A stretch of DNA of 62,244 nucleotides, from positions 1 through 62,244 of the forward strand of contig PHBH01000043.1 of NCBI GenBank assembly GCA_002840535.1, in the 5' to 3' direction. Below the pieces are notes generated by a model that was given only the letters and a program-made list of their open reading frames with translations, ran no database searches and was not told where the DNA came from. This document shows positions 24,569 to 34,176 of the stretch, in pieces. Position numbers and translations under genes: made by a program. How positions within the stretch are numbered: the first letter of the stretch is position 1; each line of letters begins with the position of its first letter. The stretch is from Deltaproteobacteria bacterium HGW-Deltaproteobacteria-15 (GTDB taxonomy: Bacteria; Desulfobacterota; DSM-4660; Desulfatiglandales; HGW-15).

Positions 24569-26536
24569 ATGGTTGACAAGGGAAGCGCAGTGTGCCTGCC
24601 ATCCCGGCCTGAGCAGATTGGGGCCGGCGGGAACGTATTCGAAGTCCTGGCAGAGTCGTTCCGCCGGTCCTTGCTTGGCAAGACAAAGTTGGTTAATTCA
24701 TTGGGCGTCCTGTTTCTCGGTATCATCATGCTCCTGACCGCAGCCGACGTCCTGTGCCGTTACTTGCTCGATTCCCCTATAACAGGGGCCATGGAAATCG
24801 TCAGCCTTGCCATGCTCGTCTCCGTCATGGCCGTTATTCCTTATGTCGGGGCGTCGAACCGGCACATCGCAATAGACTTCCTGACGAACGCGCTTCCGGG
24901 AAAATCGAAACTTCTCCTGAACAGTTTCACCACCCTCGTCTCCCTGTTTCTGGTCTCGGTTCTCATCTGGCGAAGCATCGTATACTCCTTGTTTCTGCTC
25001 GAGACCAATCAGGGGACATCCGCCCTGCACATTCCTCTCTTCCCGTTTGTACTCTCCGTGGCCGCCGGCTTTTTCCTCTACGGCCTCGTTCTGCTGTCGG
25101 ATCTCTTGCGGAACCTGTCCAAAGTCCTCCGCTCGTCGTGGCAGGGTTTGATATGGATTGCTGTCGGAATCGCAATACTCGCGGTCCTGTACTACCTGGC
25201 CGCATGGCCGGTGAAGCCGGCCTGGAAAATGGACCCGATGACCACAGGGCTCGTGGGATTGCTCTTTCTCATTCTGGCCTTCATCTCGGGGCTGCCGATC
25301 TTTTCAACCCTTCTCCTGGTGGGGTTCCTCGGGATCTGCTACCTCAGAGGTCCCAATGCGGGTCTTGCGGTCATGGGCTCGTCCCCATTTTCCGTCGCCT
25401 CTCATTATGATTTTTCCGTGATCCCCCTCTTTGTGCTCATGGGCGAATTCTGCTTTTTCTCGGGCATAGGTAAAGATCTCTACGATGCCGCATACAAATG
25501 GGCGGGGGCCCTGCCCGGAGGACTCGCCATTGCCACTGTCGGCGCCTGCGGGGGTTTCGCCGCGGTCTGCGGCGACAGCCTGGCCACATCGATCACCATG
25601 GGCACCATCGCTTTTCCTGAGATGAAGCGGCACAAATACTCTCCCGCCCTTGCCGCCGGGACGATAGCGGCGGGAGGGACCTTGGGTGTTCTCATTCCCC
25701 CGAGCCTCGCGTTTCTCCTTTATGCCCTCCTCACGGATCAATCCATCGCCACACTCTTCATTTCCGGGATTCTCCCGGGCATCCTGCTCGTCTCCTTCTT
25801 TGTCGCAAGCATCTACGTGCGCGCCCGCATGGACCCGAGCCTTGGCCCTCCGGGTCCAAGTACGACCTGGAGAGAGAAGGTAACTTCCCTGAAAGGTGTG
25901 TGGGCAACCCTTTTGCTGTTCGCCCTGGTGATTGTGGGGATGTACGGGGGCATCTTCGCGCCGACAGAAGGGGGAGGTTTCGGTGCGTTCGGTGCTCTTG
26001 TGATCGGCCTTGCGAGAGGGAGGCTCAAATGGGCCGGGATACGGTCCAGCCTGGAGGAAGCGGCCAAGATATCCGGAATATGCATGGCCATCCTGATAGG
26101 CTCAAACGTCTTCGGCTATTTCCTTGCTGCCAGCAAGCTGCCCATCCAGCTGGCCCAGTTCGTGAGCCAGCTCGACGTATGGCCGATCTTCATCCTGATC
26201 TCCATCCTGTTCATTTACCTCATACTCGGCTGTCTCATGCCGGCCATACCCATGCTCATACTGACCGTTCCCATCTTCTACCCGGTTATCATCACTCTGG
26301 GCTACGATCCCATATGGTATGGGGTTATCATGGTGCTGATGTTCGAAGTGGCCGTCATCACCCCTCCCATGGGCATCAACGTGCTGGCCCTGCAATCCAT
26401 CACTTCCGAAATCAGTCTTGCCGTAATGTTCAAAGGAGTTGGATGGTTTCTCATGGTGATGTTTCTTTTCGTGGCGCTTATGATCGCTTTTCCCGATATT
26501 GCACTCGTCTTGCCCAGAATCTTTTCGAAAACTTGA
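24569..26536 (+). CDS. TRAP transporter fused permease DctQM
   Basis: About 655 residues. The small-subunit part (DctQ, four helices) occupies about 30-190 (DVLCRYLLDSPITGAMEIVS), and the large-subunit part (DctM, about 12 helices) follows, with PLFVLMGEFCFFSGIG, GACGGFAAVCGDSLATSI and MGINVLALQSITSEISLAVM. It imports the DctP-bound solute with sodium or protons. ATG 24569 with GAGAAAGG upstream is preferred to 24530, which would overlap dctP by 11 bp. The fused form differs from the separate DctQ/DctM genes at 43.6-45.5 kb, so the two TRAP systems are not a recent duplication. Confidence 0.9.
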   Translation: MVDKGSAVCLPSRPEQIGAGGNVFEVLAESFRRSLLGKTKLVNSLGVLFLGIIMLLTAADVLCRYLLDSPITGAMEIVSLAMLVSVMAVIPYVGASNRHIAIDFLTNALPGKSKLLLNSFTTLVSLFLVSVLIWRSIVYSLFLLETNQGTSALHIPLFPFVLSVAAGFFLYGLVLLSDLLRNLSKVLRSSWQGLIWIAVGIAILAVLYYLAAWPVKPAWKMDPMTTGLVGLLFLILAFISGLPIFSTLLLVGFLGICYLRGPNAGLAVMGSSPFSVASHYDFSVIPLFVLMGEFCFFSGIGKDLYDAAYKWAGALPGGLAIATVGACGGFAAVCGDSLATSITMGTIAFPEMKRHKYSPALAAGTIAAGGTLGVLIPPSLAFLLYALLTDQSIATLFISGILPGILLVSFFVASIYVRARMDPSLGPPGPSTTWREKVTSLKGVWATLLLFALVIVGMYGGIFAPTEGGGFGAFGALVIGLARGRLKWAGIRSSLEEAAKISGICMAILIGSNVFGYFLAASKLPIQLAQFVSQLDVWPIFILISILFIYLILGCLMPAIPMLILTVPIFYPVIITLGYDPIWYGVIMVLMFEVAVITPPMGINVLALQSITSEISLAVMFKGVGWFLMVMFLFVALMIAFPDIALVLPRIFSKT

Positions 26537-26560
26537 GCAGGAAACCCGGAGGTTAGCAGA

Positions 26561-28225
26561 ATGCAAAAGAACAATGACTCTATAGATGCATTGAGAACGA
26601 TTGAAACCGATGTGTTGATCCTGGGATCGGGGGCAGCCGGATGCGGCGCTGCAATAGCAGCCAGGCAGAAAGGGCTGAGGGTGCTCCTGCTCGACAAGGG
26701 CAAGCTTGAGAGCTCGGGGTGTCTTGGAGGAGGAAACGACCACTTCATGGCCGTCTTGAACAGCGGCCCTGAGACCGATACCGCGGACGCTGTGGTTAAA
26801 TTCTACAATACCCCTGTCTCCGGGTTCAGTCCCAGGCTTATCGCAGACGGGTGGGTCAAGGTCATGCCGGCCATGATCGATGTCCTGCTCGAGATCGGAG
26901 TCAAGTTCGCCACCAATGAGGACGGTTCCTGGCTCCGAACCGTGGGGTTCGGTCAGCCGGGGAACTGGTGGATCAACATTGAAAATGGCGCCACCGTCAA
27001 GAGAAGGCTGGCCAAAAAAATCCGCTCGATCGGTGTGGACGTCCAGGACCACATCATGATCACCAGACTCCTCACAGGTGACGGGAGAATAGCGGGCTGT
27101 GTCGGCTATGATGTTCTCGACGGCGCCTTTTATGTGTTCAGGGCAAAGAAGGTCATTCTGGCGCTCGGGAACACTGCGACCCGTGGATGGACCAATTCAA
27201 GCGGGAATCCCTACAATGTCTGGTTTTCACCGTACAACACCGGGGGCCAGTTTGTCCTTCCTTACGAGGCGGGCGCAAGACTCATGAACATCGATACGCA
27301 GCAGCTTGCCACCCTCATCCCCAAGGGATTTGGGGCCCCGGGGATGAACGGAATCAACAGCATGGGCGGTCATGAGCTCAATGCCCTGGGCGAGCGCTTC
27401 ATGGGCAAGTACGACCCCATGTTGGAAAACGGTTTGAGAGTGAACCAGATCGCAGGCACCTACCAGGAGCTCGTGGAGGGGAAAGGCCCTCCGTTCTACA
27501 TGGATATGAGGCACCTGAGCAAGGAAGACGTTCAGCACCTCCAGTATGTGCTCATGCCCGGGGATAAGGCCACATACAACGACTACAGCGAGCAGAGGGG
27601 ACTCGATTTCGCGACAAAGCCCATGGAGGTAGAGCTCTCGGAGCTCTGCTTCAGCGGCCTTGTCAGGACCCGCGACAACTTCGAAACCGATGTGCCGGGG
27701 CTTTTCAACGGTTGCGTGTTCTTCGCCTTTTCCGGCTCAATGTGCGGAGGATACTCAGCCGGGTTGAACGCGGCAGAGGCATGCCTGAAGACTTCCGATC
27801 TCGCGCCCATCGATTCAGAAGAGGTGCTGAAGGAAAAGGAGCGAATACTCAGGCCGCTCCATACCGGGGAGGGCATGACCTATCTGGAGTTTGAGAACGC
27901 CATTCGACAGGTGATGAATTACTACATGGGGTACAGAAGGAATCAAAAAGGGATGGAGATCGCCTTCGAAAAGCTCACCTTTCTTGAAAGCCGTCTGGAA
28001 GACCTCAAGGCGGAGGATTACCGGCAATTGATGCGGGCCAACGAATCCATGGAACTTCTCAAGATGTGCAAGGTGACCACCAGGGCCAGCATGGAGAGGA
28101 AAGAGAGCGGGCGGGCCTGTTACAGAAGAACCGATTACCCGAACCTCGACCGGGATCTGGCCAAACCCCTCCTCACCTGGGAGGAAAATGGAGAGCAGAA
28201 GTTCGCGTGGGGGAAAGAAGGGTAA
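26561..28225 (+). CDS. AprA-like/fumarate-reductase-type FAD flavoprotein, module 1
   Basis: 554 residues. The FAD dinucleotide motif is at the N-terminus (VLILGSGAAGCGAAIAARQK), followed by KLESSGCLGGGNDHF and an internal GVDVQDHIMITRLLTGDG. The C-terminal FAD site is GLFNGCVFFAFSGSMCGG, and the tail has the family's ERKESGRACYRRTDYPN. This is the fold of fumarate reductase, succinate dehydrogenase and adenylylsulfate reductase alpha subunits. No signal peptide is seen, so it is cytoplasmic. It follows the TRAP permease by 24 bp with GGAGG before the ATG, so it is in the same operon, and it precedes a protein carrying a matching ferredoxin domain. It is not canonical AprA, which is longer. 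The substrate is unknown. Confidence 0.82.
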   Translation: MQKNNDSIDALRTIETDVLILGSGAAGCGAAIAARQKGLRVLLLDKGKLESSGCLGGGNDHFMAVLNSGPETDTADAVVKFYNTPVSGFSPRLIADGWVKVMPAMIDVLLEIGVKFATNEDGSWLRTVGFGQPGNWWINIENGATVKRRLAKKIRSIGVDVQDHIMITRLLTGDGRIAGCVGYDVLDGAFYVFRAKKVILALGNTATRGWTNSSGNPYNVWFSPYNTGGQFVLPYEAGARLMNIDTQQLATLIPKGFGAPGMNGINSMGGHELNALGERFMGKYDPMLENGLRVNQIAGTYQELVEGKGPPFYMDMRHLSKEDVQHLQYVLMPGDKATYNDYSEQRGLDFATKPMEVELSELCFSGLVRTRDNFETDVPGLFNGCVFFAFSGSMCGGYSAGLNAAEACLKTSDLAPIDSEEVLKEKERILRPLHTGEGMTYLEFENAIRQVMNYYMGYRRNQKGMEIAFEKLTFLESRLEDLKAEDYRQLMRANESMELLKMCKVTTRASMERKESGRACYRRTDYPNLDRDLAKPLLTWEENGEQKFAWGKEG

Positions 28226-28229
28226 AGAG

Positions 28230-28520
28230 CAGTATTGAACATCCAACATCGAACGTCGAACATCGAACGTCGAATGAAAGGACCAGAGGTCGGGAATCAG
28301 AGATCAGAGGTCAGCAAGGACAAATGCCAATTTCAACACGAAGCACGAAGAGGGAAGAAGATGCACGTCCTACATCGAACGTCGAATGGAAGAGAAAAAG
28401 AGCAGATGTTCGCGTGGGGGTTTCAGTCCAAGAGAAAGAGTTCAGACAGGATAACAGGATCAGGAGGGACCATTCAGGATTTTTCCGTCATTCCCGCGAA
28501 GGCGGGAATCCAATACTTTC
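28230..28520. repeat. Mixed repeats: GAACATCG words, AGAGGTCAG words, GTCATTCCCGCG palindrome
   Basis: GAACATCCAACATCGAACGTC words lie at 28235-28275, AGAGATCAGAGGTCAG near 28300, and CATTCCCGCGAAGGCGGGAA at 28488-28508. They fill the 381-bp gap inside the operon between the two redox genes. No ORF with its own ribosome site is seen. Confidence 0.75.
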
Positions 28521-28606
28521 AGGTTTCTTTATCCAGTTTTTTGAAAGAATCCCGTAGATCCCGTACTCCTGTCTAATCTTTCTTTTTCAAGAAAGGAGCT
28601 TTAACG

Positions 28607-30310
28607 ATGCCGCCGAAATTCAGCCTGGAAATGCACGAGGCAACCATATTCGCAAACTGCCTGGACTCTCAAAAAAGGACGTCGCCATGCGAAGCGGCGT
28701 GTCCTGCGGGTATGCCGATACAGAAGATGAACACCCTCATCAAAGAGAATCGGATGGAGGAAGCCCTGCAGTTCATACGGTCCAGGAACCCGCTCTCCTC
28801 CATTACCGGACGGGTCTGCAGTCACCCATGCGAGACGGGCTGCAACCGAAACGAATTCGACCAGGGTCTATCGATTCGCGCACTGGAAAGATATCCATCC
28901 GATCATGCCGATCGAACCGCGCTTTCGCGACCCCGGAAAAAGGAAGCCACGGGGAAAAAAGTGGCTGTGATCGGCTCCGGTCCGGCCGGCATGACCTGCG
29001 CCTATTTTTCCGCATTGCTCGGCAATGAGGTTACCGTGTTCGAGGCCTCCCCGTTTCTGGGAGGGATGCCGAGAATCGGTATTCCGGATTTTCGTCTTCC
29101 CAAGCACGTGGTGGATCGTGAAATCGGGCAGATCCTGGGGCTTGGCATCGAGGCAAGAACAAACACCGCAGTGGGCAGGGACGTGAGTCTGGAATCCCTT
29201 CTCTCGCAATACGATGCCTGCCTCATTGCAGCCGGCGCATGGAAGGAACGGACTCTCGATCTGCCGGGCGGTGACATGGCGCTCTCAGGTTTCTCTTTTC
29301 TCAAGGAGGCCAATCTCGGTCGAAGGGAAAATCCCGGCAAGAGGGTGGTCATTATCGGCGGGGGTGGTGTGGCATTCGATTGCGCCTTCACTGCAAAGCG
29401 TCTGGGCGCAGAGGAGGTCCACGTGATTTGCGTGGAGGGACCTTCCGCCATGTGCGCCCCGCAGGACGACATCGTCCAGGCCAAAGAGGAAGGGATTGCC
29501 ATACATCATAGCTCGGCGGCTTCCAGGATTGTCGGCCGGCAGTCGAGGGCCACGGGTGTCGAGTTCTCAGGGATCTCGGATTTCCATTTTGATGATTGCG
29601 GTAAACTCATCGTGGATCCCGGTTCGAATCCCAAGAAGACCTTGAAAGCCGACGCCGTGATTTTCGCAGTCGGCGTGGAGCCCGACCTTTCTCAGATCGA
29701 TCCTCAAAACCGGATCAGGACCACTGCAAGAAAAACCATCGAGGTCCATCCGATCACCATGGCCACTTCGCTCGACCGGGTCTTTGCAGCGGGTGACGTG
29801 GTGACCGGGCCTTCAACTGTTGCCCAGGCAGTGGGGGGCGGGCGGTTTGCCGCGGTCGCCATCAACAACCGTCTGATGGGACTGGGACAGGATCAGGGAA
29901 TCCGGATCGTGGTCAATGATCAGGGCAAGCCCGCTTTCAGAGAAAACAGAGGAACGGCCGGCCAGCATGTCGTCAAGTATGAGGAGATGATGAATCTCGA
30001 TTCTTTCGAGAAGAAGAAGAGGCCGGAAACCGTTCGCCTGCCGTTGCCGAAATCCATAACCTGCCTGGATGAGATAGACAAAGGGCTGAGACCGGAAGAT
30101 GCGATGGCAGAGGCGGAACGCTGTTTTCACTGCGGCCACTGTCAGTTGTGCGGGAACTGCGTGGAAGATTGCCCCGGCTATGTTCTGGCCATGACCGATA
30201 ACGGCCCCAAGGTGGTGTACCCTGAGGAGTGCTGGCATTGCGGGAATTGCCGGATAAGCTGTCCGAGCGCCGCGGTTTCCTATGAATTTCCCATATCCAT
30301 GCTGGTGTAG
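28607..30310 (+). CDS. GltD-like NAD(P)H oxidoreductase with N-terminal Fe-S and C-terminal dicluster ferredoxin
   Basis: 567 residues. The N-terminal helical Fe-S domain (PCEAACPAGMPIQKM, GRVCSHPCETGCNRNEF) matches the GltD/NfnB type. Two Rossmann folds follow: FAD (VIGSGPAGMTCAYFSALLG) near 120 and NAD(P) (VVIIGGGGVAFDCAFTAKRL) near 245, then VFAAGDVVTGPSTVAQAVGG. The last 70 residues hold two [4Fe-4S] motifs (CFHCGHCQLCGNCVEDCPG and CWHCGNCRISCPSAAV), similar to the AprB-like ferredoxin at 36049. The protein could carry electrons between NAD(P)H and the AprA-like flavoprotein of module 1. DsrL proteins have a comparable layout. GAAAGGAG precedes the ATG. Confidence 0.87.
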   Translation: MPPKFSLEMHEATIFANCLDSQKRTSPCEAACPAGMPIQKMNTLIKENRMEEALQFIRSRNPLSSITGRVCSHPCETGCNRNEFDQGLSIRALERYPSDHADRTALSRPRKKEATGKKVAVIGSGPAGMTCAYFSALLGNEVTVFEASPFLGGMPRIGIPDFRLPKHVVDREIGQILGLGIEARTNTAVGRDVSLESLLSQYDACLIAAGAWKERTLDLPGGDMALSGFSFLKEANLGRRENPGKRVVIIGGGGVAFDCAFTAKRLGAEEVHVICVEGPSAMCAPQDDIVQAKEEGIAIHHSSAASRIVGRQSRATGVEFSGISDFHFDDCGKLIVDPGSNPKKTLKADAVIFAVGVEPDLSQIDPQNRIRTTARKTIEVHPITMATSLDRVFAAGDVVTGPSTVAQAVGGGRFAAVAINNRLMGLGQDQGIRIVVNDQGKPAFRENRGTAGQHVVKYEEMMNLDSFEKKKRPETVRLPLPKSITCLDEIDKGLRPEDAMAEAERCFHCGHCQLCGNCVEDCPGYVLAMTDNGPKVVYPEECWHCGNCRISCPSAAVSYEFPISMLV

Positions 30311-30359
30311 GAGCATAGGGCATAGCGCATAGAGCGAGGCGTTCCCACGCGCCAGGAAT

Positions 30360-30449
30360 GTAGATGGGTTGAGCGGAGCGAAACCCATCGATTCGGGGCC
30401 GATTTGATACAAACTCAAGATGGGTTTCGCTCTGCTCAACCCATCCTAC
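30360..30449. repeat. GGATGGGTTGAGCG hairpin
   Basis: Arms GTAGATGGGTTGAGCGGAGC and the complement ending CTCAACCCATCCTAC flank a 30-nt centre between module 1 and tctC. Confidence 0.88.
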
Positions 30450-30521
30450 TTTACTCTGTCCTTCGTGGGACTCGGGTTGGTTTCTAATTTATCCACGCTC
30501 ACCTTCATAGAGGAGGATGGT

Positions 30522-31490
30522 ATGAAACGCTGGAGTCTTTTCCTTTCCTTTACGCTTTTCGTTCTTTTCGGAAACACACCTTTTGCCTCGGCAGATTCTT
30601 ATCCTTCAAGAAACATAGAAATGGTCATTCCCATGCTCGCCGGCTCCGCCGGGGACATTACAGGGCGGATGCTCGCTGAAGAGCTCAAGAAGGAGATCAA
30701 AGGGAATGTCATCATAACGAACAAGCCAGGCGGCAGCTTTACCCTTGGAACGGATGTAGTGGCCCGGGCCAAGAAAGACGGCTACACCATCGCTTACGCA
30801 AACTCCCCTGCAATAGTCTACGCCAAGGCCCTGGACCCCAAGTCGGTCCCGTACGACCCCTTCAAGGATTTCGACCCGCTTGGGGTGCACGTCTATTTTC
30901 CACAAGCGATCGTCGTCAAATCCGATGCTCAGTGGAAAACCTTCAAAGACCTGGCCGAATATGCAAAGCAGAATCCCGGTGCGCTTCGATGCGCAAATCC
31001 CGGCGCGACCTCCGCTTCCACATTCGTCCTCGAACTTGTCCAAAGCGCCGCCGGAATCAAGGTGACCCAGGTTCCGACCAAGGGGGGCCAGCAGGTCCCG
31101 CTGTCGGTTCTGGGCGGGCACACGGAAATGGCGGTTGGCGCCATCTCCGTTTTTGCCAATCACGTTCGGAACGGCGATTTGAGGATTCTCCTCATGACCA
31201 GGAAGCTGCCCGATTTTGCCGGGGTCCCCATTCTGACCGATCTCGGATACAAGGAAAACACGCCCTCGGGATGGTTCGGCCTCTATGGACCTGCAGGCTT
31301 GCCGGAGGAAGTGAAAAAGGTGCTCGTGCCGGCGATCAAGAAGGCTGTAGAAAGTCCTGTCATGAAGCCCAAGCTGGAGAAACTCTTCTATGTGGTCGAT
31401 TACAAGTCTCCTGAGGAACAGATAAAGGAGGCTCGGGAGGAGTATGAGAAGGTCTCTGCGATCGCAAAGAAACTGGGGATCCAGAAGTAG
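30522..31490 (+). CDS. tctC: Tripartite tricarboxylate transporter substrate-binding protein (TctC/Bug family)
   Basis: 322 residues. The start at 30522 follows AGGAGGA; the open frame begins earlier only because it reads through a repeat. The signal peptide ends near 22 (TPFASADSYP). Bug-family marks are IEMVIPMLAGSAGDITGRML, VIITNKPGGSFTLGTDVVA, CANPGATSASTFVLELV and GWFGLYGPAGLPEEV. It binds a carboxylated compound in the periplasm for TctAB. The permease genes follow after a 257-bp gap that holds a palindromic element. Confidence 0.92.
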   Translation: MKRWSLFLSFTLFVLFGNTPFASADSYPSRNIEMVIPMLAGSAGDITGRMLAEELKKEIKGNVIITNKPGGSFTLGTDVVARAKKDGYTIAYANSPAIVYAKALDPKSVPYDPFKDFDPLGVHVYFPQAIVVKSDAQWKTFKDLAEYAKQNPGALRCANPGATSASTFVLELVQSAAGIKVTQVPTKGGQQVPLSVLGGHTEMAVGAISVFANHVRNGDLRILLMTRKLPDFAGVPILTDLGYKENTPSGWFGLYGPAGLPEEVKKVLVPAIKKAVESPVMKPKLEKLFYVVDYKSPEEQIKEAREEYEKVSAIAKKLGIQK

Positions 31491-31528
31491 GAACAGGAGG
31501 CGCGCGAAGAACCTGTCTCTCGCAGTTC

Positions 31529-31686
31529 CCTGGTGTTATGTCTCACGGATAAGGTGTCATCTCGACTCCCGCGACCCGCGCGGGATAAACGGCGGGAGAG
31601 ATCTTGCAGCGTGATCCAACGAAAAGATTTCTCGCTTCACTCGAAATGACAGGATTGCAGCTTCAGGACTGAGACATAACACCAGG
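31529..31686. mobile_element. 158-bp MITE-like element with perfect 17-bp terminal inverted repeats
   Basis: CCTGGTGTTATGTCTCA at 31529-31545 is exactly repeated in inverse at 31670-31686. Inside are GTCATCTCGAC and GATTTCTCGCTTCACTCGAA-ATGAC, the common GTCATTTCGAGCGAAGCGAG-type repeat in opposing orientation. It has no coding capacity. It separates tctC from tctB. No target-site duplication could be recognised. Confidence 0.65.
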
Positions 31687-31747
31687 TCCCGAGTGATGAC
31701 TCGCGGGAGGAACGGAGACGCAACCCTAAGAACAGGAAGGATCCGAA

Positions 31748-32215
31748 ATGCAGAAGATCGATCTTGTCAGCGGGATTTTCTGGCTGGCTTTTGCCGCATT
31801 GGTAAGCGTTCTTTCCTACCTGCAACAGGTGGGGACTCTTCGTGAGCCGGGCCCGGGTTTTCTTTTCTTCTATTGCGGGCTCCTTCTCGGGTTCATGTCC
31901 CTGATCATGATCGTCAGCTCCCTGCGCATGCGCAGTGCGTGGAAGCCCCTCTCGCTGCCTTTCAAAGGTTTGAACCTCAAAAAGCTGATCCCCGTCGTCC
32001 TCTCTCTCTTTTTGTACGTTGCGCTGATGGAGACGCTGGGCTTTGTGGTCGGGACATTTCTCATTCTTATTTTTCTCCTGAGGATAATCGAAAAGAAGCC
32101 CTGGCGGCTTTCCCTGACCACCTCCGTGCTGGTCACGGCATGCTCATACCTGCTGTTTCAGTACTGGCTGGCAGCACAGTTGCCCCGGGGACTCCTCGGT
32201 CTCATCCAAATGTGA
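31748..32215 (+). CDS. tctB: Tripartite tricarboxylate transporter small permease (TctB)
   Basis: 155 residues with four predicted membrane helices, as usual for TctB: LVSGIFWLAFAALVSVLSYL, FLFFYCGLLLGFMSLIMIV, LIPVVLSLFLYVALMETLGF and SLTTSVLVTACSYLLFQYWL. It forms the permease with TctA and uses the TctC-bound solute. ACAGGAAGG precedes the ATG. The tctA start is 30 bp after its stop. Confidence 0.9.
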   Translation: MQKIDLVSGIFWLAFAALVSVLSYLQQVGTLREPGPGFLFFYCGLLLGFMSLIMIVSSLRMRSAWKPLSLPFKGLNLKKLIPVVLSLFLYVALMETLGFVVGTFLILIFLLRIIEKKPWRLSLTTSVLVTACSYLLFQYWLAAQLPRGLLGLIQM

Positions 32216-32245
32216 CAAACAGCCTCTGAAAAGGGGACTTTGAAC

Positions 32246-33811
32246 ATGGACGTATTTCAGAGCATTTTTTTTGGCCTTCAGACGGCGTTGCAGCCCATCA
32301 ATCTGTTCTATTGTTTCATGGGCGTTTTCCTCGGCACCCTGGTGGGGGTTCTGCCGGGGTTGGGGCCGGCGGCCGCAATCGCCATGCTGCTGCCATCCAC
32401 TTTCCACGCCCCTCCCACCTCGGGCATCATCATGCTGGCAGGCATCTGGTATGGCGTGATGTTCGGCGGGTCAAGGACATCCATCCTGGTCAACGTCCCG
32501 GGAGAAGCCACGTCCATCATGACCTGCCTGGACGGGTATCCCATGGCCAAACAGGGCCGTGCAGGCCCCGCCCTCGGCATGGCAGCCTTTGCATCTTTCA
32601 TCGGGGGCACCATCGCCATTCTCGCCCTCACCTTTACAGGCCCTGTGCTGGCCCGCACGGCCCTGGCCTTCGGCCCTGCGGAGTATTTCGGGCTCATGAT
32701 CATGGGAATTACGGTCCTGAGCTTCCTGAGCAGCGGCTCCATGCTGAAATGCCTCATGATGGCCGCCGTGGGCATCATCCTTGGAGGCGTGGGCATGGAC
32801 ATCATCACCGGCAGTTACCGGTTCACCTTCGGGTTCATGTACCTGCGCGACGGGGTCCCCCTGGTCGCCGTGGTCATGGGTCTTTTCGGGATAAGCGAGG
32901 TGATCAGAGACCTCGAATCGGAGGTGAGAGGAGCGGTGATCGAGACGAAGATCAGGAATCTCCTGCCTACTCTCAAGGACTGGGCGGCATCCAAATGGGC
33001 CATCGTCCGGGGCACGGTGATCGGGTTCTTTCTGGGCATCATTCCCGGCGGAGGGGCCATCGTGGCGACATTTGCCGCCTATGCGGTGGAAAAGAAGGTG
33101 TCGAAGCACCCGGAGCGCTTCGGGCATGGGGCCATCGAAGGGGTGGCCGCACCCGAGGCTGCAAACAATGCCGCCGCCGCGGGATCTTTCATCCCCCTTC
33201 TGACGCTCGGCATACCGCCGAACCCGGTAATGGCCATACTGCTTGGGGCCCTGATGATCCACGGCCTCCAGCCCGGCCCCCTCCTCCTCAGGGACGCGCC
33301 CGAGGTGTTCTGGGGTACGGTCATGAGCATGTATATCGGCAGCATAATGCTCATGATCCTGAATCTCCCCCTGATAGGACTTTGGGTGAAGGTGCTGAAG
33401 GTCCCCTATTTTCTGCTCTACCCGCTTATCCTGATCTTCTGCCTGATCGGTTCTTACAGCGTGAACAACAATGTGAACGACATGATGACCATGCTCATCT
33501 TCGGCGTTCTAGGGTATCTCCTCAAGAAGTTCGGGTTCGACGCCGCGCCCCTGGTGCTGGCGTTGGTGCTCGGACCGATGCTGGAGGAGTCGTTCCGCCA
33601 GGCATTGATCACTTCTCACGGCAGCTTCATGATCTTCGTGGAAAAGCCCATTGCCCTGACGTTCCTCATAGCTGCTGCCGTGTTTCTGCTGATCCCCCTG
33701 GTCACCAGCAGGAAGAAGATTTCCAAGCTGGAAGAAAAGATCATCGAAAAAGGCGCCGAGGTGCATCGAGCAGAGGCCGGAGGTCAGCAAAGGACGAACG
33801 TCGAACATTGA
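32246..33811 (+). CDS. tctA: Tripartite tricarboxylate transporter large permease (TctA)
   Basis: 521 residues with about 12 helices. TctA signatures are GVFLGTLVGVLPGLGPAAAI near the N-terminus and FFLGIIPGGGAIVATFAAYA in the middle, plus EGVAAPEAANNAAAAGSFIP. It carries the solute across the inner membrane. ATG 32246 with AAGGGGA upstream is preferred to a TTG two codons earlier. The last codons (QRTNVEH) come from a GAACGTCGAACATTGAAC repeat, which supplies the stop codon; the original C-terminus was likely a few residues different. Confidence 0.93.
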   Translation: MDVFQSIFFGLQTALQPINLFYCFMGVFLGTLVGVLPGLGPAAAIAMLLPSTFHAPPTSGIIMLAGIWYGVMFGGSRTSILVNVPGEATSIMTCLDGYPMAKQGRAGPALGMAAFASFIGGTIAILALTFTGPVLARTALAFGPAEYFGLMIMGITVLSFLSSGSMLKCLMMAAVGIILGGVGMDIITGSYRFTFGFMYLRDGVPLVAVVMGLFGISEVIRDLESEVRGAVIETKIRNLLPTLKDWAASKWAIVRGTVIGFFLGIIPGGGAIVATFAAYAVEKKVSKHPERFGHGAIEGVAAPEAANNAAAAGSFIPLLTLGIPPNPVMAILLGALMIHGLQPGPLLLRDAPEVFWGTVMSMYIGSIMLMILNLPLIGLWVKVLKVPYFLLYPLILIFCLIGSYSVNNNVNDMMTMLIFGVLGYLLKKFGFDAAPLVLALVLGPMLEESFRQALITSHGSFMIFVEKPIALTFLIAAAVFLLIPLVTSRKKISKLEEKIIEKGAEVHRAEAGGQQRTNVEH

Positions 33812-34120
33812 ACATCGAACATCCAACGTCGAATGAAGGACCGAAAGCATTCAACATTGTTCATTAACCTACATTGGAAATCAAGTTTGTGAGCACTGAG
33901 AACGATCGCGCAGCGTGTAGGATGGGTTGAGCGGAGCGAAACCCATCTTAAAGAACCAGCATCGAAAAAGAACTCGCCCGCTGCGCGGAGGCAATTTGGA
34001 ATCAAAGGCGATCCACGATGGGTTTCGCTTCGCTCAACCCAATCTACGGTTCTGACGGTGATTGGTATTTGTTCTTTCATTCGATGTTGGACGTTCGATG
34101 TTCGATGTTGGACGTTCATC
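33792..34120. repeat. GAACATCG words flanking a GGATGGGTTGAGCG hairpin
   Basis: GAACGTCGAACATTGAACATC words lie at 33795-33835 and their inverse at 34078-34120. Between them is a hairpin unit at 33917-34048 (GTAGGATGGGTTGAGCGGAG and complement). The whole 365-bp gap between tctA and the flavoprotein is therefore one large nested palindrome with no gene. Confidence 0.85.
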
Positions 34121-34176
34121 TCTTTCTTCGTGGTTAATGATCTTACTTATTTAAATTTGTGAACGGGAGGTACTCA

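Noticed and set aside
26102..27052. A 316-codon minus-strand open frame
   Set aside because: It is antisense to dctQM and the module 1 flavoprotein, with no protein-like motifs.
26561..28225. Canonical adenylylsulfate reductase AprA
   Set aside because: The protein is about 100 residues shorter than AprA and sits with a TRAP importer and a GltD-like protein rather than aprB, sat or qmo.
29618..29635. GGTTCGAATCCC, resembling the T-loop of a tRNA
   Set aside because: It lies inside the well-supported GltD-like gene, and no acceptor, D or anticodon stems can be found around it.
32311..33867. A 518-codon open frame on the plus strand overlapping tctA
   Set aside because: It is in another frame of tctA, with composition rich in His/Arg/Gly and no recognisable domain; tctA has clear family motifs and a ribosome site.
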